The notes: generated from the letters alone by a model not told the origin. DNA of 64,000 nucleotides from Aeromicrobium sp. Root236 (GCF_001428805.1 NZ_LMIS01000001.1:2486451-2550450), one strand, 5' to 3'; shown: positions 44,105 to 52,763, counted from the first letter of the stretch. Translations and numbers: made by a program.

Positions 44105-45496
44105 ATGGATCGACTCAGCGGACTCGATGCGAGCTTCCTCTACCTCGAGAGCGGCGCGCAGCTCATGCACGTCTGCGGGTTGATCGTGGTCGACCCCGCG
44201 ACGATGCCGGGCGGATACGACTTCGCGACGTTCAAGGAGCAGCTCGCCGAGCGCGTGTCCGACGTGGCGATGTTCAACCGCAAGCTCAAGTTCGTGCCGG
44301 GCCAGATCGACTTCCCGGTGTGGGTGACGGACGACGAGTTCGACATCGACCGGCACGTGCACCGGCTCGCCGTGCCGTCCCCTGGTGGCGAGCGCGAGGT
44401 CTCGGAGGTCGCGGGCCACCTCGCGGGCATCCCCCTCGACCGGGCCCGCCCGCTCTGGGAGATGCACGTGCTCGAGGGCCTGGCCAACGGCAAGATCGCG
44501 GTGTTCTCCAAGATGCACCACGCGTCGGTCGACGGCGTCTCGGGCTCCAACATGATCTCGTACCTGTGCAGCCTCGAGCCCGACGCGCCGCCGCTGGACA
44601 CCAGCGCCGGGGAGCACCTGAGGGCACCGTCCGACCTCGAGCTCTTCGGCCGCGGCGTCGTGTCGACCGTTGCGAAGCCGTGGCAGCTCGCCCGCCTGGC
44701 GGCGCCGACCGTACGCACGCTGGTCGAGACCGCGAGCCGTGCGCGCAAGGGCACGGCGATGGCCGCGCCGCTGACCGCACCGCGTACGTCCTTCAACGGC
44801 ACGATCACCGGCCACCGGTCGATCGCCTACACCGACGTGGCGCTCGACGACATCAAGGCGATCAAGAAGGCCGTGCCCGGCGCGACGGTCAACGACGTCG
44901 TGCTGGCGCTCAGCGGTGGAGCCCTGCGGCGCTACCTGATGGATCGCGGCGAGCTGCCCGACTCGTCGCTGCTCGCGAGCGTGCCGGTGTCGGTGCGCAA
45001 CGAGTCGACGCGTACGGGCGGCCGCAACAAGGTCTCGTCGATCTTCTGCAAGCTCGGCACCGACGTCGAGGACCCGCTCGAACGGATCACCGAGATGGCC
45101 GTGGCCAACGCGCACGCCAAGGACCACCACTCGGCCGTACCGGCGGACACCCTGCAGGAATGGGCCGAGTTCGCCGCTCCGCGGACGTTCGGGCTGGCGG
45201 TGCGCATGGTGTCGGACCTGCGGCTGGCCGAGCGCGCGCCGGTGATCCACAACCTCGTCATCTCGAACGTGCCGGGGCCGCCGGTGCCGCTCTACTTCGT
45301 CGGGTCCCGGATCGACGCGCTCTATCCGCTCGGCCCGATCTTCCACGGCGCCGGACTCAACATCACGGTCATGAGCAACAACGGCGAGATGCACATCGGC
45401 GCCATCGCGTGCAGCGAGCTGATGCCGGGCGTATGGGACCTGATCAACCAGTTCCCGATCGAGCTCGAGGCGATGAAGGCCTCAGTCCTCGGCTGA
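44105..45496 (+). CDS. Wax ester synthase/diacylglycerol acyltransferase
   Basis: A 463-residue WS/DGAT enzyme that transfers acyl groups from acyl-CoA to diacylglycerol or long-chain alcohols. The catalytic HHxxxDG is present as HHASVDG (H138, H139, D143, G144), with LSGLDASFLYLES at the start, PLWEMHVLEGLANGK near 116 and the late NLVISNVPGPPVPLYF near 386. Length is standard. It sits divergent from the esterase under a KstR box, linking sterol-derived carbon with neutral lipid storage. Confidence 0.92.
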   Translation: MDRLSGLDASFLYLESGAQLMHVCGLIVVDPATMPGGYDFATFKEQLAERVSDVAMFNRKLKFVPGQIDFPVWVTDDEFDIDRHVHRLAVPSPGGEREVSEVAGHLAGIPLDRARPLWEMHVLEGLANGKIAVFSKMHHASVDGVSGSNMISYLCSLEPDAPPLDTSAGEHLRAPSDLELFGRGVVSTVAKPWQLARLAAPTVRTLVETASRARKGTAMAAPLTAPRTSFNGTITGHRSIAYTDVALDDIKAIKKAVPGATVNDVVLALSGGALRRYLMDRGELPDSSLLASVPVSVRNESTRTGGRNKVSSIFCKLGTDVEDPLERITEMAVANAHAKDHHSAVPADTLQEWAEFAAPRTFGLAVRMVSDLRLAERAPVIHNLVISNVPGPPVPLYFVGSRIDALYPLGPIFHGAGLNITVMSNNGEMHIGAIACSELMPGVWDLINQFPIELEAMKASVLG

Positions 45497-45500
45497 CCGA

Positions 45501-45565
45501 CCGAGATTCGGATCGAGCTGCACCACGGGATGGCTCTCCGTGGTGCACCCGCATCCAAATCTCGG
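45501..45565. terminator. Long hairpin between convergent genes
   Basis: A nested inverted repeat. CCGAGATTCGGAT (45501-45513) pairs with ATCCAAATCTCGG (45553-45565) with one mismatch, and GCACCACGG (45520-45528) pairs with CCGTGGTGC (45538-45546). It starts four bases after the wax-ester synthase stop and ends eight bases before the hydrolase stop, so it probably terminates both. It may be a mobile REP-like unit. Confidence 0.75.
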
Positions 45566-45573
45566 CGATGCTC

Positions 45574-46518
45574 TCAGGCGGGTTGTCGCTTCTTCATACG
45601 TGCTGAGGTGGTGAGGGCGGCGTCGAGCAGGGCGGGCACGAATGCCCGGTGCTCCAGCACGCAGCCGGCGTGGCCGCACGCTGCCTCGTGGATCGTCGCG
45701 CCGGGGATGCGGGCGGCGAGGTCGCGCTGGCGGTCGGGCGGGATCACGTGGTCGTTGGTGGTCACCACGACGGCGGTCGGTACGTCGACGCGCTCCAGCC
45801 AGAGCGTCGAGTGGTGCCGTCCGAGCGATGCCACGGCCTGACCCACGGCCCAGGGACTGCTCGACCGCCACTGCTTCAGCGCCCAGCCGGCGGTGTCGGA
45901 GCTGCCGGTCTCGATCTCCTCGGCGGCCGCCGCGCTGGCCCGGCGTACGACGCGCGAGCGGGAGAGTGTCGCGGTCAGTCCCATGCCCAGCGCCATGCCG
46001 GTGTGGAACACCCGCTCGCGGCCGTTGGTCCGGAAGTGCGCCGTGGTGGCGGCGAGGAGGAGCCCGCCGACGACGTCGGGGTGCTGACGCCACACACGCT
46101 GCGCGATGACCGAGCCCATCGAGTAGCCGGCGATGATCGGGCGGTCGAGGCCGAGCGCGTCGATCACCGCGGCGACGTCGTCGGCACAGTCCGAGATCAG
46201 GAACCGCTCGGACGTGATGCCGCGCCCGTGCCACCGCTGGTCGAACGTGATGACGCGGTAGTGCTGTGCGAGCGCGGGGATCGCCGGGAACCAGGTCAGC
46301 TGGCCCGTGCACCCCACGGCGTGGAGCAGGACGATCGCCGGCGCGTCGGGGGTCGGGCCGGGCACGTCGGTCAGCCACGTACGACCGCGTCGGGGGAGGT
46401 CCAGCCAGCGGCCCTCGGGGAGATCGACGGGCGGCAGGTCGAAGAGGTCCCACGTCGACGGGTCGGGCAGGAGGTGCCGCAACGCCCCGAGGGGCAGCAG
46501 CTTGACCGGGTTCCGCAC
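45574..46518 (-). CDS. Alpha/beta hydrolase
   Basis: A 314-residue alpha/beta-fold hydrolase. It shows LLHAVGCTGQLTWFPAIPAL near residue 65, RVITFDQRWHGRG near 88 (lipase-like strand), the nucleophile elbow GYSMGS near 132, the acidic residue in VTTNDHVIPP near 262 and a late histidine in EAACGHAGC near 287. The GTG start at 46518 has a strong AGGAGGA site upstream; the longer frame to 47151 would be antisense to the next gene. It is divergent from fadE28-fadE29 with a shared KstR box, so it belongs to the sterol regulon. Confidence 0.78.
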   Translation of the reverse strand: MRNPVKLLPLGALRHLLPDPSTWDLFDLPPVDLPEGRWLDLPRRGRTWLTDVPGPTPDAPAIVLLHAVGCTGQLTWFPAIPALAQHYRVITFDQRWHGRGITSERFLISDCADDVAAVIDALGLDRPIIAGYSMGSVIAQRVWRQHPDVVGGLLLAATTAHFRTNGRERVFHTGMALGMGLTATLSRSRVVRRASAAAAEEIETGSSDTAGWALKQWRSSSPWAVGQAVASLGRHHSTLWLERVDVPTAVVVTTNDHVIPPDRQRDLAARIPGATIHEAACGHAGCVLEHRAFVPALLDAALTTSARMKKRQPA

Positions 46519-46550
46519 GGTTCCTCCTCTGGGTGGGCCTCCCACGAGAA

Positions 46551-46564
46551 TAGAACACGTTATA
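46551..46564. promoter_or_regulatory. KstR-type operator (hydrolase / fadE28-fadE29)
   Basis: TAGAACACGTTATA matches TnnAACnnGTTnnA, 39 bases before the fadE28-fadE29 start and 32 bases before the hydrolase start. Confidence 0.8.
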
Positions 46565-46603
46565 GTTTCTGACGGACGACACCCACCGAAGGAGACGATC
46601 TGC

Positions 46604-48787
46604 GTGGACTCGCTGCTCGACGAGGTGCGCTCGGTCATCGCTGATGTGCTCGACCGCGGCGACGGCTCCTGGGGTGCGCTGCAGGAGTCCGGTCTGCTCG
46701 CGCTCGCCGCTCCCAAGGAGCTCGGTGGCGAGGGCCTCGGCATGACCGAGGTCTCCGTGCTGCTCCACGAGGTCGGTAGTCGTGCAGCCGACCTGCCGGT
46801 GTGGGAGACGCTGGCCTGTGGGCTGCTGCCCCTCGTACGTACGGGCGACGAGTCGTTGCAGGCCGACCTCGTCCCCAAGGTGCTCGCCGGTGAGCTGCTC
46901 CTCGCACCGGCACTCGGCGAGGTCGGTGCCGCGCTGCCGCGCGAGCCCGCCACGACGTACGACGGCGCGGGCGTGACCGGGTGCAAGATCGGCGTGCCGG
47001 TGCTGGACGGCACCACCTTGCTCATCGTCTCGTGCGCTGTCGCTTCGACAAGCTCAACGACCGCTGTGCTGGTCGATCCCGACGGCCCCGGCGTGAGCCG
47101 CATCGAGACCACCACCTCGCGCGGCACCACCGAGGCGACGTACACCTTCACCTCGGCACCCGCAGTCGGAGTGCTCGACGCCGAGGTCGTGCGCCACCAC
47201 GCGATCGCCGCCCTGGCCGCTCTCGGTGCGGGCCTCGTCGAGGGCGCGCGCGACCTGACCGCCGGCTACATCCGCGATCGTCGCCAGTTCGGCCGGTCGC
47301 TCGCGGAGTTTCAGGCGGTGGCCCAGCAGATCGCCGACGTCTACGTCGCGTCACGCACGTTCACGCTGACGGCGGCCGAGGCCGTACGCCGCCTCGATGC
47401 CGGCGACCCCGCCGATGACGACCTCGCGGTCGCCGCCCACTGGTTCGCCGACCGGGCGTCGACCGTGCTGCAGACGTGCCAGCACCTCCACGGTGGCATG
47501 GGCGTCGACGTGACGTACCCGCTCAACGGCTACTTCTCCGGCGTACGCGACGTGGCCCGCCACCTCGGTGGACCCGCCGCGCTGGCTGACGTGCCGGTCG
47601 TGGAGTCCGCCGGGAGGAACGCCGAGCTGACCGTCGAGGAGCGTGCGTTCAAGGATGAGGCGCGCACCTATCTCACCGGTCTGGCGACCGACGCGGACCG
47701 CGACGAGATGCGCCACGACCGGCACGGACCGGCCTACCACCGCATCATCAAGCAGATGGGCGCCGACGGCTGGATGGGCGTCGGGTGGCCCAAGGAGTAC
47801 GGCGGTCAGGGTCGGGGCGTGATCGAGCAGCAGGTGTTCGTCAACGAGGCGGCCCGCGCGGACGTGCACCTCCCGTCGGTGACGCTGCAGACCGTCGGGC
47901 CGACCCTGCAGGCGTACGGGACGCAGAAGCAGAAGGACATGTTCCTCGCCGACATCGTGACGGGCGACGTGCACTTCGCGATCGGCTACAGCGAACCCGA
48001 CGCCGGCACCGACCTCGCGTCGATGCGCACGAGCGCGCGGCGCGACGGCGACCACTACGTCGTCAACGGCCAGAAGATGTGGACGACCGGCGGCCACGCC
48101 GCGGACTACGTGTGGCTCGCGGTGCGCACCGACCCGGACGCGCCGCCGCACCGCGGCATCTCCGTGCTGATCGTCGACACCCGTGACCCGGGCTACTCGT
48201 GGACGCCGATCACGACGAGCGACGGGTCGCACCACACCAACGCGACCTACTACAACGACGTGCGTGTGCCGGTCGACATGCTGGTCGGCGAGGAGAACCG
48301 CGGCTGGCAGCTCATCACGACCCAGCTCAACCACGAACGCGTCATGCTCGGCCCGGCCGGACGCATCGAGGGGCTCCGCGACATGGTGCGCGCCTGGGCC
48401 GAAGGTCGTACGGAGCCCGGTGGTGAGCCGCTGCTCGAGGTGCCCCAGGTGCGCGACGTGCTGGCGCGGGCGACCGCGTCGTTCCGGGTCAACGAGCTGA
48501 TCAACTGGGCCGTCGCGCGCGGTGCCTCGTCGGACCGTGCGGCGGTGGCCGACGCGTCGACGTCCAAGGTGTTCGCGAGCGACGAGGTGCAGCGGCTCGG
48601 GCTGGCGTTGATGGACGTCGTCACGACGTACGGCGATCCGGCCGACCCGGCGACCGGCCGGCTCATGGAGTATCTCGACGCGACGAGCAAGCGCAACCTC
48701 GTGCTGAGCTTCGGTGGCGGCGTCAACGAGGTGCAGCGCGAGCTGATCGCGATGTTCGGCCTCGACCTGCCTCGGGTGCCCAGATGA
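46604..48787 (+). CDS. fadE28-fadE29: Fused acyl-CoA dehydrogenase FadE28-FadE29 (ChsE2-ChsE1)
   Basis: A 727-residue protein fusing the two subunits of the ChsE1-ChsE2 heteromer that dehydrogenates the 3-carbon sterol side chain. Residues 1 to about 335 match FadE28 (SWGALQESGLLALAAPKELGGEG; YIRDRRQFGRSLAEFQAVAQQ; QTCQHLHGGMGVDVTYP). Residues about 340-727 match FadE29 (VGWPKEYGGQGRGVIEQQVFVNEA; IGYSEPDAGTDLASM; GPAGRIEGL; FGGGVNEVQRELIA; ending RVPR). In Mycobacterium these are separate genes. The GTG at 46604 follows GAAGGAGAC. A repeat-encoded insertion (ASTSSTT) lies near residue 148 in the FadE28 half. It overlaps the next gene by four bases. Confidence 0.88.
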   Translation: MDSLLDEVRSVIADVLDRGDGSWGALQESGLLALAAPKELGGEGLGMTEVSVLLHEVGSRAADLPVWETLACGLLPLVRTGDESLQADLVPKVLAGELLLAPALGEVGAALPREPATTYDGAGVTGCKIGVPVLDGTTLLIVSCAVASTSSTTAVLVDPDGPGVSRIETTTSRGTTEATYTFTSAPAVGVLDAEVVRHHAIAALAALGAGLVEGARDLTAGYIRDRRQFGRSLAEFQAVAQQIADVYVASRTFTLTAAEAVRRLDAGDPADDDLAVAAHWFADRASTVLQTCQHLHGGMGVDVTYPLNGYFSGVRDVARHLGGPAALADVPVVESAGRNAELTVEERAFKDEARTYLTGLATDADRDEMRHDRHGPAYHRIIKQMGADGWMGVGWPKEYGGQGRGVIEQQVFVNEAARADVHLPSVTLQTVGPTLQAYGTQKQKDMFLADIVTGDVHFAIGYSEPDAGTDLASMRTSARRDGDHYVVNGQKMWTTGGHAADYVWLAVRTDPDAPPHRGISVLIVDTRDPGYSWTPITTSDGSHHTNATYYNDVRVPVDMLVGEENRGWQLITTQLNHERVMLGPAGRIEGLRDMVRAWAEGRTEPGGEPLLEVPQVRDVLARATASFRVNELINWAVARGASSDRAAVADASTSKVFASDEVQRLGLALMDVVTTYGDPADPATGRLMEYLDATSKRNLVLSFGGGVNEVQRELIAMFGLDLPRVPR
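47041..47062 (-). repeat. Interspersed repeat inside the fadE28 half
   Basis: CGCTTCGACAAGCTCAACG core of the interspersed repeat family, read in frame as VASTSSTTA within the FadE28 domain. Confidence 0.65.
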
Positions 48788-50073
48788 CGACCGACGAGGA
48801 GATCATCGCGCGCACCGACGAGATCAAGGCGCGGGGCAAGAGCCCGGCCCGGCTGGCCCCGGACCCGGTGAACGTCCCGATGATCCGGCACTGGGCCGAG
48901 GCGATCGGCGACACCAACCCCCGCTGGGCGCCCGGCCCCGACACCGAGGCGCCGCCGGCGATGGCGCAGGTGTGGACAATGTACGGGCTCAACCCCGAGC
49001 GCATGCCCGGCGACCCGCTGCCCGACACGATGCAGGTCCTCGACGACGCCGGCTTCACCTCGGTGCTCGGCACCAACTGCGACCAGACGTATGCGCGTAC
49101 GTTGCGGCCCGGCGAGGTGCCGAGCATCAGCACCTACCTCGCGGACGTCGTCGGTCCGAAGAAGACCGGCGTTGGTGAGGGCTGGTTCATCACGACCAAG
49201 AGCGTGTGGACCGTCGGCGACGAAGATGTCGCGACGATGACGTTCCGGGTGCTCAAGTTCAAGCCCGGCACAGGGCGCCCGACGGTCGACACGTCGAAGT
49301 CCTCGCGGCCGATGATGAACCGCGACACCGAGTTCTTCTGGGCCGGCACCGCTGTCGGCGAGCTCCGCATCCAGACCTGCAACGCGTGCGGCGAGCTCCG
49401 GCACCCGCCCGGCCCGGTCTGCCCGAAGTGCCACGCGATGGACCGCGGGTACGTCGTGGCGTCGGGGCGTGGTGTCGTGCACTCGTTCCTCGTGCACCAC
49501 GCGCCGGCCGTCCCCGGCAAGCAGCTCCCGCTCACGCTCGCGTTGGTCGACCTCGACGAGGGCGTCCGGATGATCGGCGAGGTCAGCGGTGAGGTGGCGA
49601 TCGGCGACGCGGTCGAGGTCTGGTTCGACCCGATCGACGACGAGGTGACGTTGGCCAAGTGGCGGCCTGCCGGCACGCCGGAGCCTGAGCTGGTGCCCGA
49701 GCCCGAGTCCGACCTGCCGGTCTGGGAGCTGCCGATCACGCCGACGCTGGTCGTGTCGACGGCACTCGCGACCCGCGACTTCCAGGACGTGCACCACGAC
49801 CGCGACCGGTCGATCGGCCACGGCAGCAAGGACATCTTCATCAACATCCTCAGCACGACCGGCCTGGTGCAGCGTTATGTCACCGACTGGGCCGGCCCGC
49901 AGACTCAGATCCTGTCGTGCGCCCTGCGACTCGGCGCGCCCGCCTATCCGTACGACACGCTGCGCTTCACCGGCACGATCGTGTCCGAGGTCGACGGGGT
50001 GACGACGCTCGACGTCACGGCGGCGGTCTCGATCGGCACGCACGCCAACGCCCGGCTGGAGATCCGTCGATGA
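48784..50073 (+). CDS. chsH2-chsH1: Fused enoyl-CoA hydratase ChsH2-ChsH1
   Basis: A 429-residue protein. Residues 1-175 are a MaoC-N domain (IRHWAEAIGDTNPRW start). Residues about 185-290 are the DUF35 OB-fold/zinc ribbon with C199, C202, C213 and C216 (TCNACG, CPKCH), the part of ChsH2 that binds Ltp2. Residues about 310-429 correspond to ChsH1, with the hydratase motif around D332-H337 (RDFQDVHHD) and HGSKDIFIN. In mycobacteria ChsH1 and ChsH2 are separate polypeptides. It hydrates the unsaturated 3-carbon side chain before the retro-aldol step. Both ends overlap neighbours by four bases. Confidence 0.88.
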   Translation: MTTDEEIIARTDEIKARGKSPARLAPDPVNVPMIRHWAEAIGDTNPRWAPGPDTEAPPAMAQVWTMYGLNPERMPGDPLPDTMQVLDDAGFTSVLGTNCDQTYARTLRPGEVPSISTYLADVVGPKKTGVGEGWFITTKSVWTVGDEDVATMTFRVLKFKPGTGRPTVDTSKSSRPMMNRDTEFFWAGTAVGELRIQTCNACGELRHPPGPVCPKCHAMDRGYVVASGRGVVHSFLVHHAPAVPGKQLPLTLALVDLDEGVRMIGEVSGEVAIGDAVEVWFDPIDDEVTLAKWRPAGTPEPELVPEPESDLPVWELPITPTLVVSTALATRDFQDVHHDRDRSIGHGSKDIFINILSTTGLVQRYVTDWAGPQTQILSCALRLGAPAYPYDTLRFTGTIVSEVDGVTTLDVTAAVSIGTHANARLEIRR

Positions 50074-51236
50074 GCGCGTTCAGTGGCGCGGCGTCGATCG
50101 CCGGGATCGGCGCGACCGAGTTCTCCAAGGAGTCGGGACGATCCGAGCTGCAGCTGTCGGCCGAGGCGACGCTCGCCGCGCTCGCTGATGCGGGTCTGAC
50201 GACGTCCGACGTCGACGGCCTCGTCACGTTCACGATGGACAGCACGTCCGAGATCGCGCTTGCCCGCGAGCTCGGCATGGGCGACCTGCGGTTCTTCAGC
50301 CGCATCAACTACGGCGGCGGCGCGGCCTGCGGCACGGTGCAGCAAGCCGCCATGGCGGTGGCGACGGGGATCGCCGACGTCGTCGTGGCCTATCGCGGCT
50401 TCAACGAGCGCTCGGGCCAACGGTTCGGGCAGGTCCAGATGTGGGCCGCCGAGCAGGTCAACACCAACGGCCTCGACAACGCGTGGTCGTACCCGCAGGG
50501 CCTGTCCACTCCGGCGGCGACCGTGGCCATGCAGGCGCGGCGCTACATGCATGAGTACGGTGCGACCTCGGCCGACTTCGGTGCCGTCGCAGTCGCGGAC
50601 CGGCGGCACGCCGCCACCAACCCCAACGCGTTCTTCTACGAGAAGCCCATCACGATCGAGGACCACCAGAACAGCCGGATGATCGCCGACCCGTTGCGGC
50701 TGCTCGACTGCTGCCAGGAGAGCGACGGCGCGGTCGCGATCGTCGTCACCTCGACCGAGCGCGCCCGCGACCTCAAGGCCGGCGCCGTGCCGATCGTCGC
50801 GGCCGCTCAGGGCAGTGCCGCCGACCAGTTCGTCATGACGTCCTACTACCGAGACAACATCGGGATCCCCGAGATCGGCGTGGTCGGTCGCGAGCTGTGG
50901 CGCCAGTCAGGGCTGACGCCGGGCGACATGCAGACCGCGGTGCTCTACGACCACTTCACGCCCTACGTGCTGATGCAGCTCGAGGAGCTCGGGTTCTGCG
51001 GCCGCGGCGAGGCCAAGGACTTCATCGCCGACGGGGCGATCGAGCTCGGCGGCCGGCTGCCGCTCAACACCCACGGCGGCCAGCTCGGCGAGGCGTACAT
51101 CCACGGCATGAACGGCATCGCCGAAGGCGTACGACAGGTCCGCGGCACGTCGGTCAACCAGGTCGACGCCGTCGAGCACGTGCTGGTCACCGCCGGCACC
51201 GGCGTCCCGACCTCAGGCCTGATCCTCGGGCGCTGA
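50070..51236 (+). CDS. ltp2: Sterol side-chain retro-aldolase
   Basis: A 388-residue thiolase-fold protein matching Ltp2, which releases propionyl-CoA from 17-hydroxy-3-oxo-pregnene-carboxyl-CoA and leaves the 17-ketosteroid. It has the start IAGIGATEFSKESGRSE, NYGGGAACGTVQQAAMAVATG near 83, YDHFTPYVLMQLEELGFC near 293 and LPLNTHGGQLGEAYIHGMNG near 329; the thiolase cysteines are not used. The position after chsH2-chsH1 mirrors the mycobacterial igr operon. It acts in complex with the DUF35 domain of the upstream protein. Confidence 0.9.
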   Translation: MSAFSGAASIAGIGATEFSKESGRSELQLSAEATLAALADAGLTTSDVDGLVTFTMDSTSEIALARELGMGDLRFFSRINYGGGAACGTVQQAAMAVATGIADVVVAYRGFNERSGQRFGQVQMWAAEQVNTNGLDNAWSYPQGLSTPAATVAMQARRYMHEYGATSADFGAVAVADRRHAATNPNAFFYEKPITIEDHQNSRMIADPLRLLDCCQESDGAVAIVVTSTERARDLKAGAVPIVAAAQGSAADQFVMTSYYRDNIGIPEIGVVGRELWRQSGLTPGDMQTAVLYDHFTPYVLMQLEELGFCGRGEAKDFIADGAIELGGRLPLNTHGGQLGEAYIHGMNGIAEGVRQVRGTSVNQVDAVEHVLVTAGTGVPTSGLILGR

Positions 51237-51257
51237 CGCGGGCCCGCGGCATCCGCA

Positions 51258-51806
51258 TCAATAGGGGCGCGGCACCGCTTTGGCGTTCCGTGTCCTCGCG
51301 CGGTGCACGAAGACGGCCCCGATCGCGGTGGCGGCCGAGACCGCCAGGCCCAGACCCGCCATCACGAGCAGGACGATCCCGATGACCTGGTCCTCGTTGC
51401 TGCCTTCGGGCAGCACGTGAGTCACGTCTTCCGGGTCGTACGTGACAGGGACCTCGGAGTCGACCTCCGGCACCTCGAGAGGCATCCAGAACACCTCGGT
51501 GGTGACGCGCCGTCCACTGTCGGTGGTGAAGGTCAGGGTGACGTCGTCGCCATCGACCTCGGTCACGACGGCGGTCGTCGTCACTCCCACGCTCGCCATG
51601 TGGTGGCTGGTCGACAGCTCGTACCCGCCGATGGCGCCGCACACGAGCGTGCCGATGAGGCTCAGCCCGGCAACGATCCACAGTGCCACCGCCCACCCGA
51701 CGGACGGTCCTGTGCGTGGTGGCGGGTAGGGGGCAGGGTGCCAGTACTGAGGTGCTGGCGGAGGATACGAGCTCACGCCTCCATGATCACGCAGCTGGGC
51801 ATCCAT
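51258..51806 (-). CDS. DUF3592 membrane protein
   Basis: A 182-residue protein. A proline-rich N-terminus (YPPPAPQYWHPAPYPPPR) precedes a membrane helix (about 38-60), a strand-rich extracytoplasmic domain (TTTAVVTEVDGDDVTLTFTTDSGR near 76, typical of DUF3592) and a second helix (about 143-165) with a basic end. Start at 51806 or an internal GTG at 51776. Function is unknown. It follows chsH3 with a 24-bp gap and may be its operon partner. Confidence 0.68.
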   Translation of the reverse strand: MDAQLRDHGGVSSYPPPAPQYWHPAPYPPPRTGPSVGWAVALWIVAGLSLIGTLVCGAIGGYELSTSHHMASVGVTTTAVVTEVDGDDVTLTFTTDSGRRVTTEVFWMPLEVPEVDSEVPVTYDPEDVTHVLPEGSNEDQVIGIVLLVMAGLGLAVSAATAIGAVFVHRARTRNAKAVPRPY

Positions 51807-51830
51807 GGTGGCCGGTTTGGCGTAGAGCGG

Positions 51831-52697
51831 TCAGCCGCGGCGGGTGACGAGGCAGTCGGCCAGGGCCGGCCGGTCACCCACGGTTGCCGCGACGACGACG
51901 CCTTCGGGCTCGTCCCACGCGTCGATCGTCAAGGTCTCGCCGGGGAACACGACGCCGGCGAACCGTGCGGCGTACCCGCTGACCGCATGCGCATCGCCGC
52001 CAAGCATCAGGTCGATGACCTCGCGGAGCACGATGCCGTACGTGCAGAGGCCGTGCAGGATCGGCGCCGGGAATCCGGCGGCCTTCGCGAACTCAGGGTC
52101 GGCGTGCAGCGGGTTGCGGTCGCCGCAGAGCCGGTAGAGCAGGGCCTGCTGCGGTGTCACGGTGTACGTCGTCGAGTCGTCGGGTGCCCGGTCGGGGACC
52201 GCCACCGCCGTGCTCTCGCCGCGGTTGCCACCCCAGCCGCCCTCGCCCTTGACGAAGATCGACGAGCGTACGCGCCACAGCTCGGTGCCACCGGGAGCCG
52301 TGGCGACGCCTTCCTGCCAGATCACGGCTGCCTTGCCCTTGTCCCAGATGTCGGTGATGCGCGTCGTGAGCCGGGCGGACCCTGACGAGGGCAGGGGACC
52401 GATGACGCGTACCTCTTGGGCGCCGTGCACGACCTGCGCGAGGTTGATGTCGCAGCCGGGCAGGTCGAGGGCGGGCGGATCGGTCTCGTGGAACGACGGC
52501 GCGACGACGCCGAAGCTCGGCAGCACCTGCATGCCCTCGCCCTCGAGGGTCCAGCGCAGGGCATCGGCCGAGACGTTGTCGCCCGGGCGCGAGCCCGCAC
52601 CCACGGCGAGCTGGTAGAGCAGCACGTCGCTCGTCGTCCAGGAGAACTCGCGGGTGCCGGTCTCGGCACCGATGGCCACGTCGGGGTCGATCGGCAT
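51831..52697 (-). CDS. chsH3: Sterol side-chain enoyl-CoA hydratase (ChsH3/Rv3538 type)
   Basis: A 288-residue double-hotdog MaoC hydratase. It begins MPIDPDVAIGAE, has VLPSFGVVAPSFHETDPP near 57, ARLTTRITDIWDKGKAAVIWQE near 108 and the hydratase motif YRLCGDRNPLHADPEFAKAAG (D..NP..H) near residue 187, then PILHGLCTYG. These match Rv3538, which hydrates the 5-carbon side chain product. It is downstream of kstD on the same strand, as in mycobacteria, with a repeat in the 57-bp gap. Confidence 0.87.
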   Translation of the reverse strand: MPIDPDVAIGAETGTREFSWTTSDVLLYQLAVGAGSRPGDNVSADALRWTLEGEGMQVLPSFGVVAPSFHETDPPALDLPGCDINLAQVVHGAQEVRVIGPLPSSGSARLTTRITDIWDKGKAAVIWQEGVATAPGGTELWRVRSSIFVKGEGGWGGNRGESTAVAVPDRAPDDSTTYTVTPQQALLYRLCGDRNPLHADPEFAKAAGFPAPILHGLCTYGIVLREVIDLMLGGDAHAVSGYAARFAGVVFPGETLTIDAWDEPEGVVVAATVGDRPALADCLVTRRG

Positions 52698-52723
52698 CAG
52701 CTCACCACCACGGTCTGGTCGTT

Positions 52724-52763
52724 GTGGTTTCGAGGCTCCTCTTCGCTCCGCACCTCAACCACC
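52724..52763. repeat. Hairpin repeat between kstD and chsH3
   Basis: GTGGTTTCGAGGC and CACCTCAACCAC form imperfect inverted arms around CTCTTCGCTCCG. The right arm supplies the last codons and stop of kstD (NVGG then TGA), so this repeat has been absorbed into the gene's 3' end. It resembles the interspersed family elsewhere in the window. Confidence 0.6.
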
